This document shows positions 26,188-34,404 of a stretch of 64,000 nucleotides of DNA, piece by piece. Made by a program: the position numbers and the translations under genes. Positions within the stretch are counted from its first letter, which is position 1; every line of letters starts with the position of its first letter. The notes under the pieces are model-generated. The model worked only from the letters and a program-made list of their open reading frames with translations, did not search any database and was not told where the DNA came from. Source of the stretch: Gorillibacterium massiliense (GTDB taxonomy: Bacteria; Bacillota; Bacilli; Paenibacillales; NBRC-103111); the NCBI RefSeq assembly GCF_000455485.1, contig NZ_CBQR020000071.1, positions 1 to 64,000 of the forward strand, read 5' to 3'.

Positions 26188-28050
26188 ATGATAAGCCAGT
26201 TGATCATTAACAATATCAAGAAGTCTGTGGAAAATCTGTTTGACGATCTAGGAATCAACCATGGTGATGACATAAAAGTCTATCTCGAACAACCTGCACA
26301 CATTGAACATGGCGATTATTCAACGAATGTTGCAATGCAACTTGCCAAAGCTTTAAGAAAGCCGCCATTTCAAATAGCGACTATGCTTAAAACAAAGCTG
26401 GAGCAAGATGGAAACATCGAGAACATGATGAGTAGGATCGAAGTTGCACATCCAGGTTTTATAAATATGTATATCGATTGGAGTCAATGGGCTCTGAAGG
26501 AATTCACTTTGCCTTCAAATAGAGGTGAAAAGGCTGTTGTAGAACATACTTCCATCAATCCGAACAAATCAGCCCATATCGGACATCTGAGAAACTCATG
26601 TATTGGTGATGCAATCGTTCGACTCTTAAAAAGGTCAGGATATAATGTCGAAGTGCATAATTATATTGATGACTTGGGCAATCAGCTTGCGGATACGGTT
26701 GTAGGGCTCTTGAACACTTCCCATAAAAAAGACCACTTACGTTTTGGTGATTTCTGCTGGGACATTTACTCTAGGGTTAATAAGGAGTACGAAAGTAATC
26801 CTCAGTTAATTGAACAAAGAACAAAAGTTCTACATTCACTGGAGGAAGGGAATGAAAACTTATCATGGGTTGGCTTACTTGTTGCCGAGCGAATTGTGCG
26901 TGAACATCTCGAAGAAATGAATGAGTTCGGTATACATTATGACCTCTTAGTGTGGGAGAGCAATATTGTAAGGGAAGGATTTTGGGCATCGGCATTTAAC
27001 TTACTGAAAGAAACGACGCAATTTTATAGGGAAACTTCAGGAAAGTTGGAAGGGTGCTGGGTATTAAAACAGGCTTCAACTGAGGTAGATGATAATGAAT
27101 CAGAACATAGTATCGATAAAGTATTAGTTCGATCAAATGGCATTTTAACCTATACCGCTAAAGATATCGCTTATCATCTTTGGAAATTTGGATTACTTAA
27201 AAAGGACTTTTTGTATAAACGTTTTTCAGAAGGTCTTTGGACTACGAGTGCAAATGGAACCAACTCATCTTTTGGTAAGGCGGATATTGTTATTAATGTA
27301 ATCGATCATAGGCAAGAATACCCGCAAGCAATGGTTAAACAAGCGCTTGAAATCTTGGGGTATGAAGATCAAGCCGAAAAGCTTCGTCATGTCAGTTATG
27401 GAGTGGTATCGTTAAGTCCTGGGGCTGCAAGAGAACTTGGGATTGATACATCAGATGGCCGAGCATCATATGCAATGTCCGGAAGACAAGGAATAGGGAT
27501 AAAGATATCCGATCTACTTGACCACATGGAGGTGATTATTGAAAACAAACGTTCCGATAAAAATGGTATGTCTAGCCGAATCATTGCAGCTGCAGCTATT
27601 CGCTACTATCTTCTTCGCTTTAGTTTATTAACAGAGGTCGTTTTTGATATCCAACAGGCAACAGAAGTAACAGGAAATACAGGAGTATATTTAATGTATT
27701 CCTATGCACGTGCCGTAAGTATCCTAAGCAAAGCAGAAGTTGAAATGAACATGAAACCTAGTCTGCCTAATGAAATAGCGCAGATTGAAAAGGCAGAATA
27801 TGCATTACTTAGGCACATTTCAACTTGGCAAGATACTCTATTTATTGCATGTAACGAACTTTCCCCGAACATGATATGTAATTACGCATATGAGCTCGCA
27901 ACATTGTTCAATAACTTTTATGCAACTTGCCCAATCCTTAAAGCTGATAGCGATAAGATACCTTTAAGACTTTGGCTTACCCTAAAATTCAAAGAAACAA
28001 TCGGAGATGCTCTCACGGTTCTTGGTTTACCGACTCCTAACCGAATGTAG
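26188..28050 (+). CDS. argS: Arginyl-tRNA synthetase under T-box control
   Basis: 620 residues, longer than the usual 550-560. The N-terminal additional domain spans about 1-110. The class I HIGH motif is intact at 130-133. The second signature reads MSGRQGIGIK (430-439) instead of KMSK, as in a known ArgRS branch. The anticodon-binding DALR domain is C-terminal (about 495-620). GGGGAGG lies before the ATG. Many Firmicutes carry a T-box-regulated ArgRS as a second copy. Composition is AT-rich and unlike the flanking glycan genes, so it may be an acquired copy. Confidence 0.92.
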   Translation: MISQLIINNIKKSVENLFDDLGINHGDDIKVYLEQPAHIEHGDYSTNVAMQLAKALRKPPFQIATMLKTKLEQDGNIENMMSRIEVAHPGFINMYIDWSQWALKEFTLPSNRGEKAVVEHTSINPNKSAHIGHLRNSCIGDAIVRLLKRSGYNVEVHNYIDDLGNQLADTVVGLLNTSHKKDHLRFGDFCWDIYSRVNKEYESNPQLIEQRTKVLHSLEEGNENLSWVGLLVAERIVREHLEEMNEFGIHYDLLVWESNIVREGFWASAFNLLKETTQFYRETSGKLEGCWVLKQASTEVDDNESEHSIDKVLVRSNGILTYTAKDIAYHLWKFGLLKKDFLYKRFSEGLWTTSANGTNSSFGKADIVINVIDHRQEYPQAMVKQALEILGYEDQAEKLRHVSYGVVSLSPGAARELGIDTSDGRASYAMSGRQGIGIKISDLLDHMEVIIENKRSDKNGMSSRIIAAAAIRYYLLRFSLLTEVVFDIQQATEVTGNTGVYLMYSYARAVSILSKAEVEMNMKPSLPNEIAQIEKAEYALLRHISTWQDTLFIACNELSPNMICNYAYELATLFNNFYATCPILKADSDKIPLRLWLTLKFKETIGDALTVLGLPTPNRM

Positions 28051-28116
28051 AGCCGGAAGGCATGAATCCATCGGTTGTGTTTTATGCTATGAGCAGTGAA
28101 AGGATTGGTGAACTAG

Positions 28117-28179
28117 ATGAAAGGCAAAATTCTAATTATAGATGATGATGCTGAATGAAGACGACTATTAAAACGCTGG
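28117..28179 (+). pseudogene. N-terminal fragment of a response regulator
   Basis: ATG at 28117 opens MKGKILIIDDDAE, the start of a receiver domain with its acidic pocket. A TGA (28156-28158) stands where Ile or a similar residue is expected. The frame then continues RRLLKRWLL, as in true regulators, before homology breaks off at about 28179. Nothing else of the gene remains. Confidence 0.6.
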
Positions 28180-28404
28180 CTACTCCATCCGAAAAACCTT
28201 GCCCCTTGGTACGAACGGCAGATGCTGTCCTTTCGGAATAAGGAAAGCATGCTCGCGGCGGATACTTAATCTATCGCAGAAACCATCCGTAATAATCAGT
28301 AACGGTCCCTTCTTTGGAAAGTCCTCCGCATGCTCCAACAAATCAATACCGGGCTGCAGGATGGTGCCCCCTCTGCCTTTGATAGCTACCTTGTCCGCTA
28401 TCAA
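28180..28404 (-). pseudogene. C-terminal fragment of a VWA-like (DUF2201-type) protein
   Basis: The minus-strand frame reads VAIKGRGGTILQPGIDLLEH, then GPLLIITDGFCDRL and AFLIPKGQHLPF. GRGGT and ITDG are MIDAS elements of a von Willebrand A-like domain, and the ending with PRGKVFRME fits the family C-terminus. The N-terminal three quarters are absent. It is joined tail to tail with the response-regulator fragment, so a rearrangement junction lies at about 28180. Confidence 0.6.
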
Positions 28405-28574
28405 AGAATGTGAAGCAAAAGCTTCGCACCTCGCTTAACGAGTATCAACTTGGGATGCGCATGTTGGCCATTCCGTTTGAAGAGATAGCGCCTGAGCATG
28501 AAACGTATAAAGAAATAGCGGCTAATTTGCTGTTCGAAGTCGCTCAGGAGCGGGAGATCGATCCGCGGTTATAG
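28404..28574 (+). pseudogene. C-terminal fragment of an unrecognised protein
   Basis: An open frame without a start runs to a TAG at 28572-28574 and ends in GMRMLAIPFEEIAPEHE, then YKEIAANLLFEVAQEREI and DPRL. It looks like a genuine helical C-terminus followed directly by a strong terminator, hence a gene end whose front was lost. I do not recognise the family. Confidence 0.45.
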
Positions 28575-28582
28575 CGTTTTTT

Positions 28583-28624
28583 AGAGTGTCTGAATCCTTC
28601 GAGGGATTCGGACACTCTTTTTAT
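28583..28624 (+). terminator. Strong terminator before the RNA-repair island
   Basis: AGAGTGTCTGAATCC pairs with GGATTCGGACACTCT with a small loop, followed by TTTTTAT. It insulates the island from the remnants upstream. Confidence 0.9.
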
Positions 28625-28735
28625 ATGGGAGAAGGAACATTTGGATTTAAATGAATCTTCCCATCCCGCAGTTATTACAAAGGGTTATAATACAGGAAAT
28701 GGAATTTAGTTTGAAGTTACGGGAAGTGAAGAAAA

Positions 28736-29332
28736 GTGATGTTAAATCAAACCATGGAGAAAAATTTGAGCAAATGGATGAGCAAAATGCTCCGGCATAC
28801 CCCAGAGGAATATGGCATTGTTTTAGATCCTGAGGATGGTTCGTGCCCGGTTAGCTTGTTATTAGAGGCTGTTCAGAACCAACCTAATTGGTCATGGGTG
28901 AAAAGAGAAGATATTGAGCAGGTGGTCCGAAATTCGGATAAGCAGCGGTTTGAGATCGCCCACGATCGAATAAAAGCAAGGTACGGTCACAGTCATGATA
29001 AAATCCAGTATTCACCAGGCGAACCTCCGGCTGTTCTTTATCACGGCACGAACAAAAAAGCTCTCCCGTCGATTTTGAAGGAAGGGCTGAGTCCAATGAA
29101 CCGGCAGTATGTTCACTTGTCGGAAGGCACCCATTTCGCTACGCTGGCGGGAAGCCGAAGAGGTGAGTTAGTCATACTCAAGGTAGATACGATAGAGGCG
29201 AAACAATTGGGCGTTACTTTTTATTATGCAGGGAATGAAGTGTGGTTGGCAGACGGTATGCCGTCTTCATGCTGCACGGTATGGATATCACAAGAAGGGG
29301 AGCAATCGAACCATGAGCAATCCAATCATTGA
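28736..29332 (+). CDS. kptA: RNA 2'-phosphotransferase (Tpt1/KptA)
   Basis: 198 residues, normal length. The LSKWMSKMLRHTPEEYGI opening (Arg-His pair), LYHGTNKKALPSILKEG and VHLSEGTHFA blocks carry the Arg-His-Arg-Arg set used by Tpt1. The enzyme transfers an RNA 2'-phosphate to NAD+, giving ADP-ribose 1'',2''-cyclic phosphate and nicotinamide. In fungi this finishes tRNA splicing; in bacteria its role is unclear, but repaired RNA ends are the likely substrate. GTG at 28736 or ATG at 28739 is the start. A TATAAT box lies at 28686-28691. It is the first gene of a four-gene arm; its end overlaps tatD by 20 bases. Confidence 0.92.
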   Translation: MMLNQTMEKNLSKWMSKMLRHTPEEYGIVLDPEDGSCPVSLLLEAVQNQPNWSWVKREDIEQVVRNSDKQRFEIAHDRIKARYGHSHDKIQYSPGEPPAVLYHGTNKKALPSILKEGLSPMNRQYVHLSEGTHFATLAGSRRGELVILKVDTIEAKQLGVTFYYAGNEVWLADGMPSSCCTVWISQEGEQSNHEQSNH

Positions 29333-30098
29333 TATCGGTGTCAATTTGATGCATCGATCCTTTCACCAAGATCGGGAGTTAGTTGTCGCACGAGCGACTG
29401 AAAATCACGTCACGCCCCTTATCATTACAGGGACGAGCCTGAGAAACAGCATAGAAGCGTCCCGTTATGCCGGGCGATACCCTGGAAAGTTGTATGCTAC
29501 AACAGGAGTTCATCCCCATGATGCGAAGAACTGCAACGAAGAGACAATCACGAAAATAAAAGAACTGGCGGCACTTCCGCAGGTAGTAGCGATCGGAGAA
29601 TGCGGCCTGGATTATAATCGTGATTTTTCGCCGCGGGACGTACAGCGCAAATGGTTTACGGAGCAAGTGGGGTTGGCGCTTGAGTTAAACATGCCGTTAT
29701 TTCTGCATGAGCGGGAGGCTTTTTCAGATTTTGCTTCGATTCTAAAGGAAAACGAGGTCAAGAAGGCCGTTGTTCATTGTTTTACCGGAACAGTACATGA
29801 GCTTAATACTTACCTTGAATTGGGTTTCCATATTGGGATAACCGGCTGGATTTGCGATGAACGTAGAGGCAATCATTTGAAGGAACTAGTCCGAAGGATT
29901 CCGTTGAACCGCCTTATGATCGAGACAGATGCACCGTTTTTGACTCCGCGAGATTTGAAGGAAAAGCCGGTAGATGGACGGAACGAACCTGCATTCCTGC
30001 CGCACATCCTGCAAACTGTGGCCCGATGCGTCGAAAAATCGGTGGATGAGGTTGCGAAGGCTACGACGGAGACAGCAAGGGAGTTTTTCGGTATTTAA
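29313..30098 (+). CDS. tatD: TatD-family metal-dependent nuclease
   Basis: 261 residues. It begins PIIDIGVNLMHRSFHQDR, lacking the N-terminal HxH of most TatD/YcfH proteins but matching E. coli-type TatD. Metal and catalytic residues are Glu96 (GECGLD), His132 (FLHERE), His155 (VVHCFTG) and Asp206 (ETDAP). The GITGWICDERRG stretch is also E. coli TatD-like. That enzyme is a 3'-5' exonuclease on single-stranded DNA and RNA. The ATG at 29313 has AAGGGGAG upstream and lies inside kptA; the longer reading from 29226 would be out of register with family starts. Coupling to kptA suggests trimming of damaged RNA ends. Confidence 0.88.
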   Translation: MSNPIIDIGVNLMHRSFHQDRELVVARATENHVTPLIITGTSLRNSIEASRYAGRYPGKLYATTGVHPHDAKNCNEETITKIKELAALPQVVAIGECGLDYNRDFSPRDVQRKWFTEQVGLALELNMPLFLHEREAFSDFASILKENEVKKAVVHCFTGTVHELNTYLELGFHIGITGWICDERRGNHLKELVRRIPLNRLMIETDAPFLTPRDLKEKPVDGRNEPAFLPHILQTVARCVEKSVDEVAKATTETAREFFGI

Positions 30099-30157
30099 TG
30101 ATGTCGAAGTGAAAACACGAGATGGATGATATTTTTAATGGCATGGAGGATACTGGG

Positions 30158-31087
30158 ATGAAGGTCTTATTTTGCTCTGATCCTTTGAATAACAAGGCTG
30201 TTGACCAAGAATATGAGCAAGAATACAAATATGCTCGAAAGTTAGGGATGGATGTCTATCTGATCTCACTGGAGTCCGTTTTAGTGGGGGAGCTAGCCCA
30301 AGCAGTTAAGCAGGTTCCAACATTCGAAATACCTGAAAGATTCATCTACAGGGGATGGATGATAAAGCCGCATGATTACGACCAGTTATATCTCGCATTA
30401 GAGCGGAAAAACGCCGTCTTGATCAACTCTCCCTCCGAATATAGAAATGGACACTATTTTCCTTATTCATATGAGGTAATTAAAAAGGTAACTCCACATA
30501 GCATTTGGTTTGAAATAGGAGAACTAGCAAACGGGTTTGACGATCTGTTTGAAAAGATTCGTATATTTGAAAACAAACCAGTCATTGTCAAGGATTACGT
30601 AAAGTCCAGAAAACACGAGTGGGAAGACGCATGTTACATACCTGATGCCTCAGACAAGCAAAGAGTTCAAAAGGTTATCCAAACCTTCATTGATCGTCAA
30701 GCCACGGAGTTAAATGGCGGTATTGTGATTCGCGAGTATATTCAACTGGAGCAACTATCCAAGCATCCCAAAAGCGGTATGCCGTTATCGAACGAGTATC
30801 GGCTATTTTTCCTTCATCATAAGCTGGTTCAGTGTATGGGGTATTGGGATGAAGCGGTTTATCAACAAGGGATTCCAGAGCTGGATTCGTTTATAGAGTT
30901 AGCAAAGGGAATATCGAGTCAGTTTTTTACAATGGATATTGCCAAGACCACTAGTGGAGAATGGACGGTTATCGAAATAGGGGATGGGCAGGTTTCAGGG
31001 CTTCCAAGTCATGCGGATTTGGACCATTATTATAAATCGATTCTGGAAATAGAGGTAAACAAAGAGGAAGGGGGGATGACAACATGA
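30158..31087 (+). CDS. ATP-grasp domain protein (R2K_3/DUF4343-like)
   Basis: 309 residues. An N-terminal Rossmann-like part (KVLFCSDPLNNKAVDQEYEQ) is followed by ATP-grasp elements: PVIVKDYVKSRKHEW near 155, VIREYIQLE near 205, and the metal-binding end TVIEIGDGQVSGLP. Such proteins ligate carboxylates to amines; R2K members are thought to modify proteins or peptides. The ATG at 30158 is chosen because TGGAGGA (30144-30150) lies seven bases before it; the ATG at 30122 has no such site. It overlaps the downstream gene by four bases (ATGA). Its substrate and its link to RNA repair are unknown. Confidence 0.8.
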   Translation: MKVLFCSDPLNNKAVDQEYEQEYKYARKLGMDVYLISLESVLVGELAQAVKQVPTFEIPERFIYRGWMIKPHDYDQLYLALERKNAVLINSPSEYRNGHYFPYSYEVIKKVTPHSIWFEIGELANGFDDLFEKIRIFENKPVIVKDYVKSRKHEWEDACYIPDASDKQRVQKVIQTFIDRQATELNGGIVIREYIQLEQLSKHPKSGMPLSNEYRLFFLHHKLVQCMGYWDEAVYQQGIPELDSFIELAKGISSQFFTMDIAKTTSGEWTVIEIGDGQVSGLPSHADLDHYYKSILEIEVNKEEGGMTT

Positions 31088-31969
31088 ATGATGAACATTT
31101 GCTCGATAGAATCAAAGGCGTAATGTATGGGGTTGTCGTTGGGGATGCATTGGGAGGAACGACGGAATTTTTGACTATCCCGGAGATTCGTTCCCAATAT
31201 GGATACCTAAAAGATATCATCGGCGGCGGGGTCTGGAAGTTGGAGCCTGGGGAAGTGACCGATGACACCATGATGACGCTTTGCATAGCAGAGGGCATCC
31301 TGGAAAATCCGGCTGATCCGATGGAGCCGATCGGACGCCGTTTTTTTGGATTGGTATCGTTCCAAACCGAAAGATATCGGCAACACGATTCGCCACGTTT
31401 TTAAAAGCTACACAGGGAATTGGTTTGAGGCGGCTTTCCTGACGGATCTGGATCTGGGTCAAAGTGCCGGAAATGGGTCGTTAATGAGATGCCTTCCTGT
31501 GGCATTAGCCTATCGAAGTCTTTCTGATATAGAACAGGTGTCCAGGATACAGTCCAAGATGACCCACTACGATGAGCGGTGCAATGACGCATGTGTGATC
31601 TATAATCGGATAGCTTTTCGCCTTCTTCATGGTGAAGAACTAAAAAGGGCGATCTTGAGCGAGATAAAGGGATCGGAATACGAGTCGTTAGTTGAAGAAG
31701 CGCCGGATTGTGAATCAAGCGGCTTTGTCATCCATACCTTTAGGTGGGTTCTGCACATTCTCCTCAGCTCATCTGATTTCAGCGAAGTCGTGCAGCGAGC
31801 GGCCAATTTAGGCAATGACTCCGACACAATCGGCGCGATTGCCGGAGGTCTTGCGGGTGTTTATTACGGGTATCGCGCGATTCCGTCGACTTATTCGCAG
31901 GTGCTTTTGATTAAAGATCGATTGGACGAAGTCTCCAATGGTCTATATCAGCTACGGCTAGGAGGATGA
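31084..31969 (+). pseudogene. ADP-ribosylglycohydrolase (DraG/ARH family), frameshifted
   Basis: The first frame (31084-31404) has GVVVGDALGG and EVTDDTMM, the N-terminal metal site. The second frame (to 31969) carries the middle part and GNDSDTIGAIAGGLAGVYYG, the C-terminal metal site. They join at the T7 run 31341-31347: losing one base there or in the following GG gives RRFFDWYRSKP. Every family block is otherwise intact, so this is a very recent mutation, a sequencing slip, or possibly slippage during expression. Family members cleave ADP-ribose from proteins or other groups. Position behind kptA suggests disposal of ADP-ribose products. The end overlaps the convergent WYL gene by 12 bases. 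Confidence 0.85.
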
Positions 31970-32764
31970 CGACTCATACCGTGCCAACGCCTTTGTTGCC
32001 GACTCCATCATGCGCGACTTCAGGCGTTCGCCTTCTTCGATTTTCACCCGCAAACCAAGAAAGCGGATTTTCGATAAAAGAAACTCACTTTCGTCGGCGG
32101 GGTAGGTGACATGGACCCTGTAGATATCGGACGCTTCATCGTAAGTCACCGTTTTTTCAAAACAGGAGAAGGCATAAAGAATGCGGGATAATTCCGTATT
32201 GTAGGATTGAACCACTTGAATGACGGCCAGTTCTCGACGCTGTTGAAGCAAGTGCTCCATTAAAGCTTTAAGCTCCGTGATTCGATCCTCGGTCAAGATG
32301 GTTTCTTCGACGGAAACGATATTTTGCAGCTTGGTGGACATCAGGGAGCGGTTACGGGTGCAGTACCACTGCAGGTACCACTCCCTTTTGACCATGTTAT
32401 ATTCCAGCATATAGGGAAAACCGGACTGGTTGGCCTTCACGCCGCCATGCTTGATTTTATAGGTGAGCCGAATTCCCCGGTTCTGCATGATCATTTTGCG
32501 AATGGAACGGAGCAACGGATGGTAAACCTGCCGTTCTTGGCTTTTGGCTTTTTCAATAATGATACCGCGGATTTCGGTAGACGGTTCGGCTTGAAGGAGC
32601 TGATATAGCTTGCTCAGGGTTTCCGGCGTAAAGGCCTCCAGCGATGCCGGGTGATTCAGCATCGTCTTTAGCCATGTCCGTTCCTGGGATGTGAGCGCAA
32701 AGGAGCCTGCTTCGTCGAGGCGCGAGATAATTTGGTAATTAAAGATTTTCTCGAACAGGTTCAT
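31958..32764 (-). CDS. WYL-domain protein, second of a tandem pair
   Basis: About 268 residues. The start at MNLFEKIFNYQ (32764) overlaps the upstream WYL gene by 26 bases; the longer reading to 32872 lies wholly within that gene and is rejected. No clear DNA-binding domain is visible at the N-terminus. The central part (MLEYNMVKREWYLQWYCTRN) matches a WYL core with REWYLQWY at the motif, and the C-terminus has a WCX-like ending. WYL domains are known ligand sensors in regulators of phage defence and stress genes. With its partner it is likely to form a heteromeric regulator. Genes for Y RNA, tRNA and repair enzymes begin on the other strand next door. Confidence 0.78.
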   Translation of the reverse strand: MNLFEKIFNYQIISRLDEAGSFALTSQERTWLKTMLNHPASLEAFTPETLSKLYQLLQAEPSTEIRGIIIEKAKSQERQVYHPLLRSIRKMIMQNRGIRLTYKIKHGGVKANQSGFPYMLEYNMVKREWYLQWYCTRNRSLMSTKLQNIVSVEETILTEDRITELKALMEHLLQQRRELAVIQVVQSYNTELSRILYAFSCFEKTVTYDEASDIYRVHVTYPADESEFLLSKIRFLGLRVKIEEGERLKSRMMESATKALARYESSSS

Positions 32765-34064
32765 AGTAATTCTGAATCTCCTTCCACTCCGCGATAAATT
32801 CCTTCCGCAACCAAGCGGGTTCCAGCACTTCGCAGCTTGACCCGAAGCTTCGCAGCCAAGGCTTGATTTCATAGATCCCGTTAACGGTTATTTCATAGAG
32901 AAATGACGAATCGGATTCCTCCGAAATCGTTCCCCACTGCCCTTGCGCCTCTACCCGCTCGCGAACGAAATTGGCTTTGGATCGGTCGGGGTTGTAGAAA
33001 CGCGCTACAACTTTTACGGCACGCAACGTATCGATGACCCAGCTGTATTTTAGCTGATCTTCAAGAACACTCAGTCTTTGGGCGAATTCTTCTTCTGTAA
33101 CGGCCTCGCCTTCTTCCATTTGAGTCAAGCCTTCCATCCGGAACTTCACGACACCAAGCCGCGCATTATGTCCGGTTAGATACCAGCGCCCATACTGATG
33201 GTCATACACAACCCGAAGGGGAAGGATCGACTGAACATGGCCTTCCGTTTCCCGTTCAAAAAGAGGATTTGTATTTTGGGAAGCATAGTTCTTGCCTTTT
33301 TTCGGAGACAGATAAAGAAAGCTCAACCTTTTTCGCTGCTGAATGGCTTTGAAAATGGTGTACAGGTGCGCTTCATCAAGAATACGCGAATGGTAATGGT
33401 ATTTATACCGGTGGGTTTCCGTTGCATCCGGATGAACGCTTTTTTTACGCAGTGCCTTTTTTAAGGTGTCGCGCAACAAATAGCCTTGTACCGACGGTAC
33501 TTGCGTGTTGGCCATGACATCCACATAATCGAAAAGATCCAAGAGCTCATCATCGGATAAAAGGTTGATTAAATCATTTGCGGCTTTGTATTTATACGGC
33601 CGTTTATCATCCAAGCGAACGATAACGCCGACTTCTTCTAAATACTTCAAGTCTCCACGCACCGTTTTCTCATCGGGAAGCGGATAGTCTACGGGCATTT
33701 CCTCGACACATAGGTCCTGCAAGTCTTTGGCTGTCATCTCCTGAGTTTGGAGCGCTGTCAATAGTAAGGTTAGGCGTGTGCTTTCCGTTTCTTTCAGGGA
33801 TTTCGCCCGATATAGAAAGAGCAGCAGTGGATCGGCGGACTCATAATAATTGTAGCGCAAGCCTTCGGACAGCTCCGTTCCCTGCTTTTTCGAGAGATTA
33901 TGATGCAAGGTGTTGAACATCTCTTTGAGATTTCGCACCGTTTTGTCATACGTATGTATGGAGATGCCGAGCCTTTCGGCGAATTGCTGCCGGTTATAGG
34001 CGCCACCAGCTAATGCCAGCATGCGAAGAAATTGAATTTCTTTATCAAAGCTTTCCCGAGCCAC
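32739..34064 (-). CDS. WYL-domain transcriptional regulator with N-terminal HTH
   Basis: 441 residues. An HTH lies at about 8-45 (GGAYNRQQFAERLGISIHTYDKTVRNL) and a second winged-helix-like region at about 105-160 (PLPDEKTVRGDLKYLEEVGVI). A WYL domain follows (VVYDHQYGRWYLTGHNARLG, about 285-305), then a WCX-type end with SFGSSCEVLEPAW. It is divergent from the Y-RNA/tRNA/Ro/RtcB arm and convergent with the kptA arm, so it is well placed to sense RNA damage and control both. In proteobacteria the rtcBA genes are instead controlled by RtcR, a sigma-54 activator with a CARF sensor; here WYL proteins appear to fill that place (inference). Confidence 0.85.
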   Translation of the reverse strand: MARESFDKEIQFLRMLALAGGAYNRQQFAERLGISIHTYDKTVRNLKEMFNTLHHNLSKKQGTELSEGLRYNYYESADPLLLFLYRAKSLKETESTRLTLLLTALQTQEMTAKDLQDLCVEEMPVDYPLPDEKTVRGDLKYLEEVGVIVRLDDKRPYKYKAANDLINLLSDDELLDLFDYVDVMANTQVPSVQGYLLRDTLKKALRKKSVHPDATETHRYKYHYHSRILDEAHLYTIFKAIQQRKRLSFLYLSPKKGKNYASQNTNPLFERETEGHVQSILPLRVVYDHQYGRWYLTGHNARLGVVKFRMEGLTQMEEGEAVTEEEFAQRLSVLEDQLKYSWVIDTLRAVKVVARFYNPDRSKANFVRERVEAQGQWGTISEESDSSFLYEITVNGIYEIKPWLRSFGSSCEVLEPAWLRKEFIAEWKEIQNYYEPVRENL

Positions 34065-34163
34065 TTGCGTTCCTCCAAACGGTTTTGAATCCGGATCCTC
34101 TTCATTTTATCAATCGTAGGAACTGGTGGAAATGGTATTTTTTTAGACATTCTTTTTCTTCGC

Positions 34164-34182
34164 CATACTTTCGCCCTGTTCG
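34164..34182 (+). promoter_or_regulatory. Conserved 19-base element upstream of Y-RNA-like element 1
   Basis: CATACTTTCGCCCTGTTCG here and CATACTTCCGCCATGTTCG at 35792-35810 differ at two positions. Each lies 86-87 bases before the first helix of a Y-RNA-like element. It may be a promoter, an operator for the WYL proteins, or a conserved 5' part of the RNA itself. A 7-bp hairpin with a TTCG loop (TTATCGT/ACGATAA, about 34187-34204) follows this first copy. Confidence 0.55.
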
Positions 34183-34250
34183 CGGGTTATCGTTTCGACG
34201 ATAATCATGTTATGAAGCTGAGGCCGTGAGGCGCAGATTTCACGAAAATC

Positions 34251-34366
34251 ACGGAGGCGCCTGGAAGGGATACTTCGGTGGCATAAACTGGTTCGAATCC
34301 AATCCGCTCCGTTCCCATCAAAGGGAATGAAGCGTGCAAAAGCCTTTCCAACCCCTTTTCCTCCGT
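34251..34366 (+). ncRNA. Y-RNA-like element 1 (bacterial YrlA type)
   Basis: Outer helix ACGGAGG (34251-34257) with CCTCCGT (34360-34366). Internal loop of 5 bases (CGCCT) against 10 pyrimidine-rich bases (AACCCCTTTT). Second helix GGAAGGG (34263-34269) with CCTTTCC (34343-34349). Then ATACTTCG, a tRNA-like T-arm (TGG, loop TTCGAAT 34292-34298, CCA) and an acceptor-like hairpin, CGCTCCGTTCCC (34305-34316) with GGGAATGAAGCG (34323-34334), one mismatch and one G-T. Known YrlA RNAs have a Ro-binding stem and a tRNA-mimic end. The Ro gene lies 1.8 kb downstream. No separate terminator is seen; transcription may run into the small ORF. Confidence 0.75.
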
Positions 34367-34404
34367 TTACTACTTTAAATTTTCCAAGAAAGGAGTGCAG
34401 AAGC

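Noticed and set aside
32765-32872. N-terminal extension of the second WYL gene
   Set aside because: It lies within the preceding gene in another frame, is Cys/Arg/Gly-rich and lacks homology-like features; the ATG at 32764 fits better.
34164-34182. Sigma-54 promoter as in RtcR-controlled rtcBA operons
   Set aside because: No TGGCA-N7-TGC pattern is present in either copy, and no RtcR gene is in the window.
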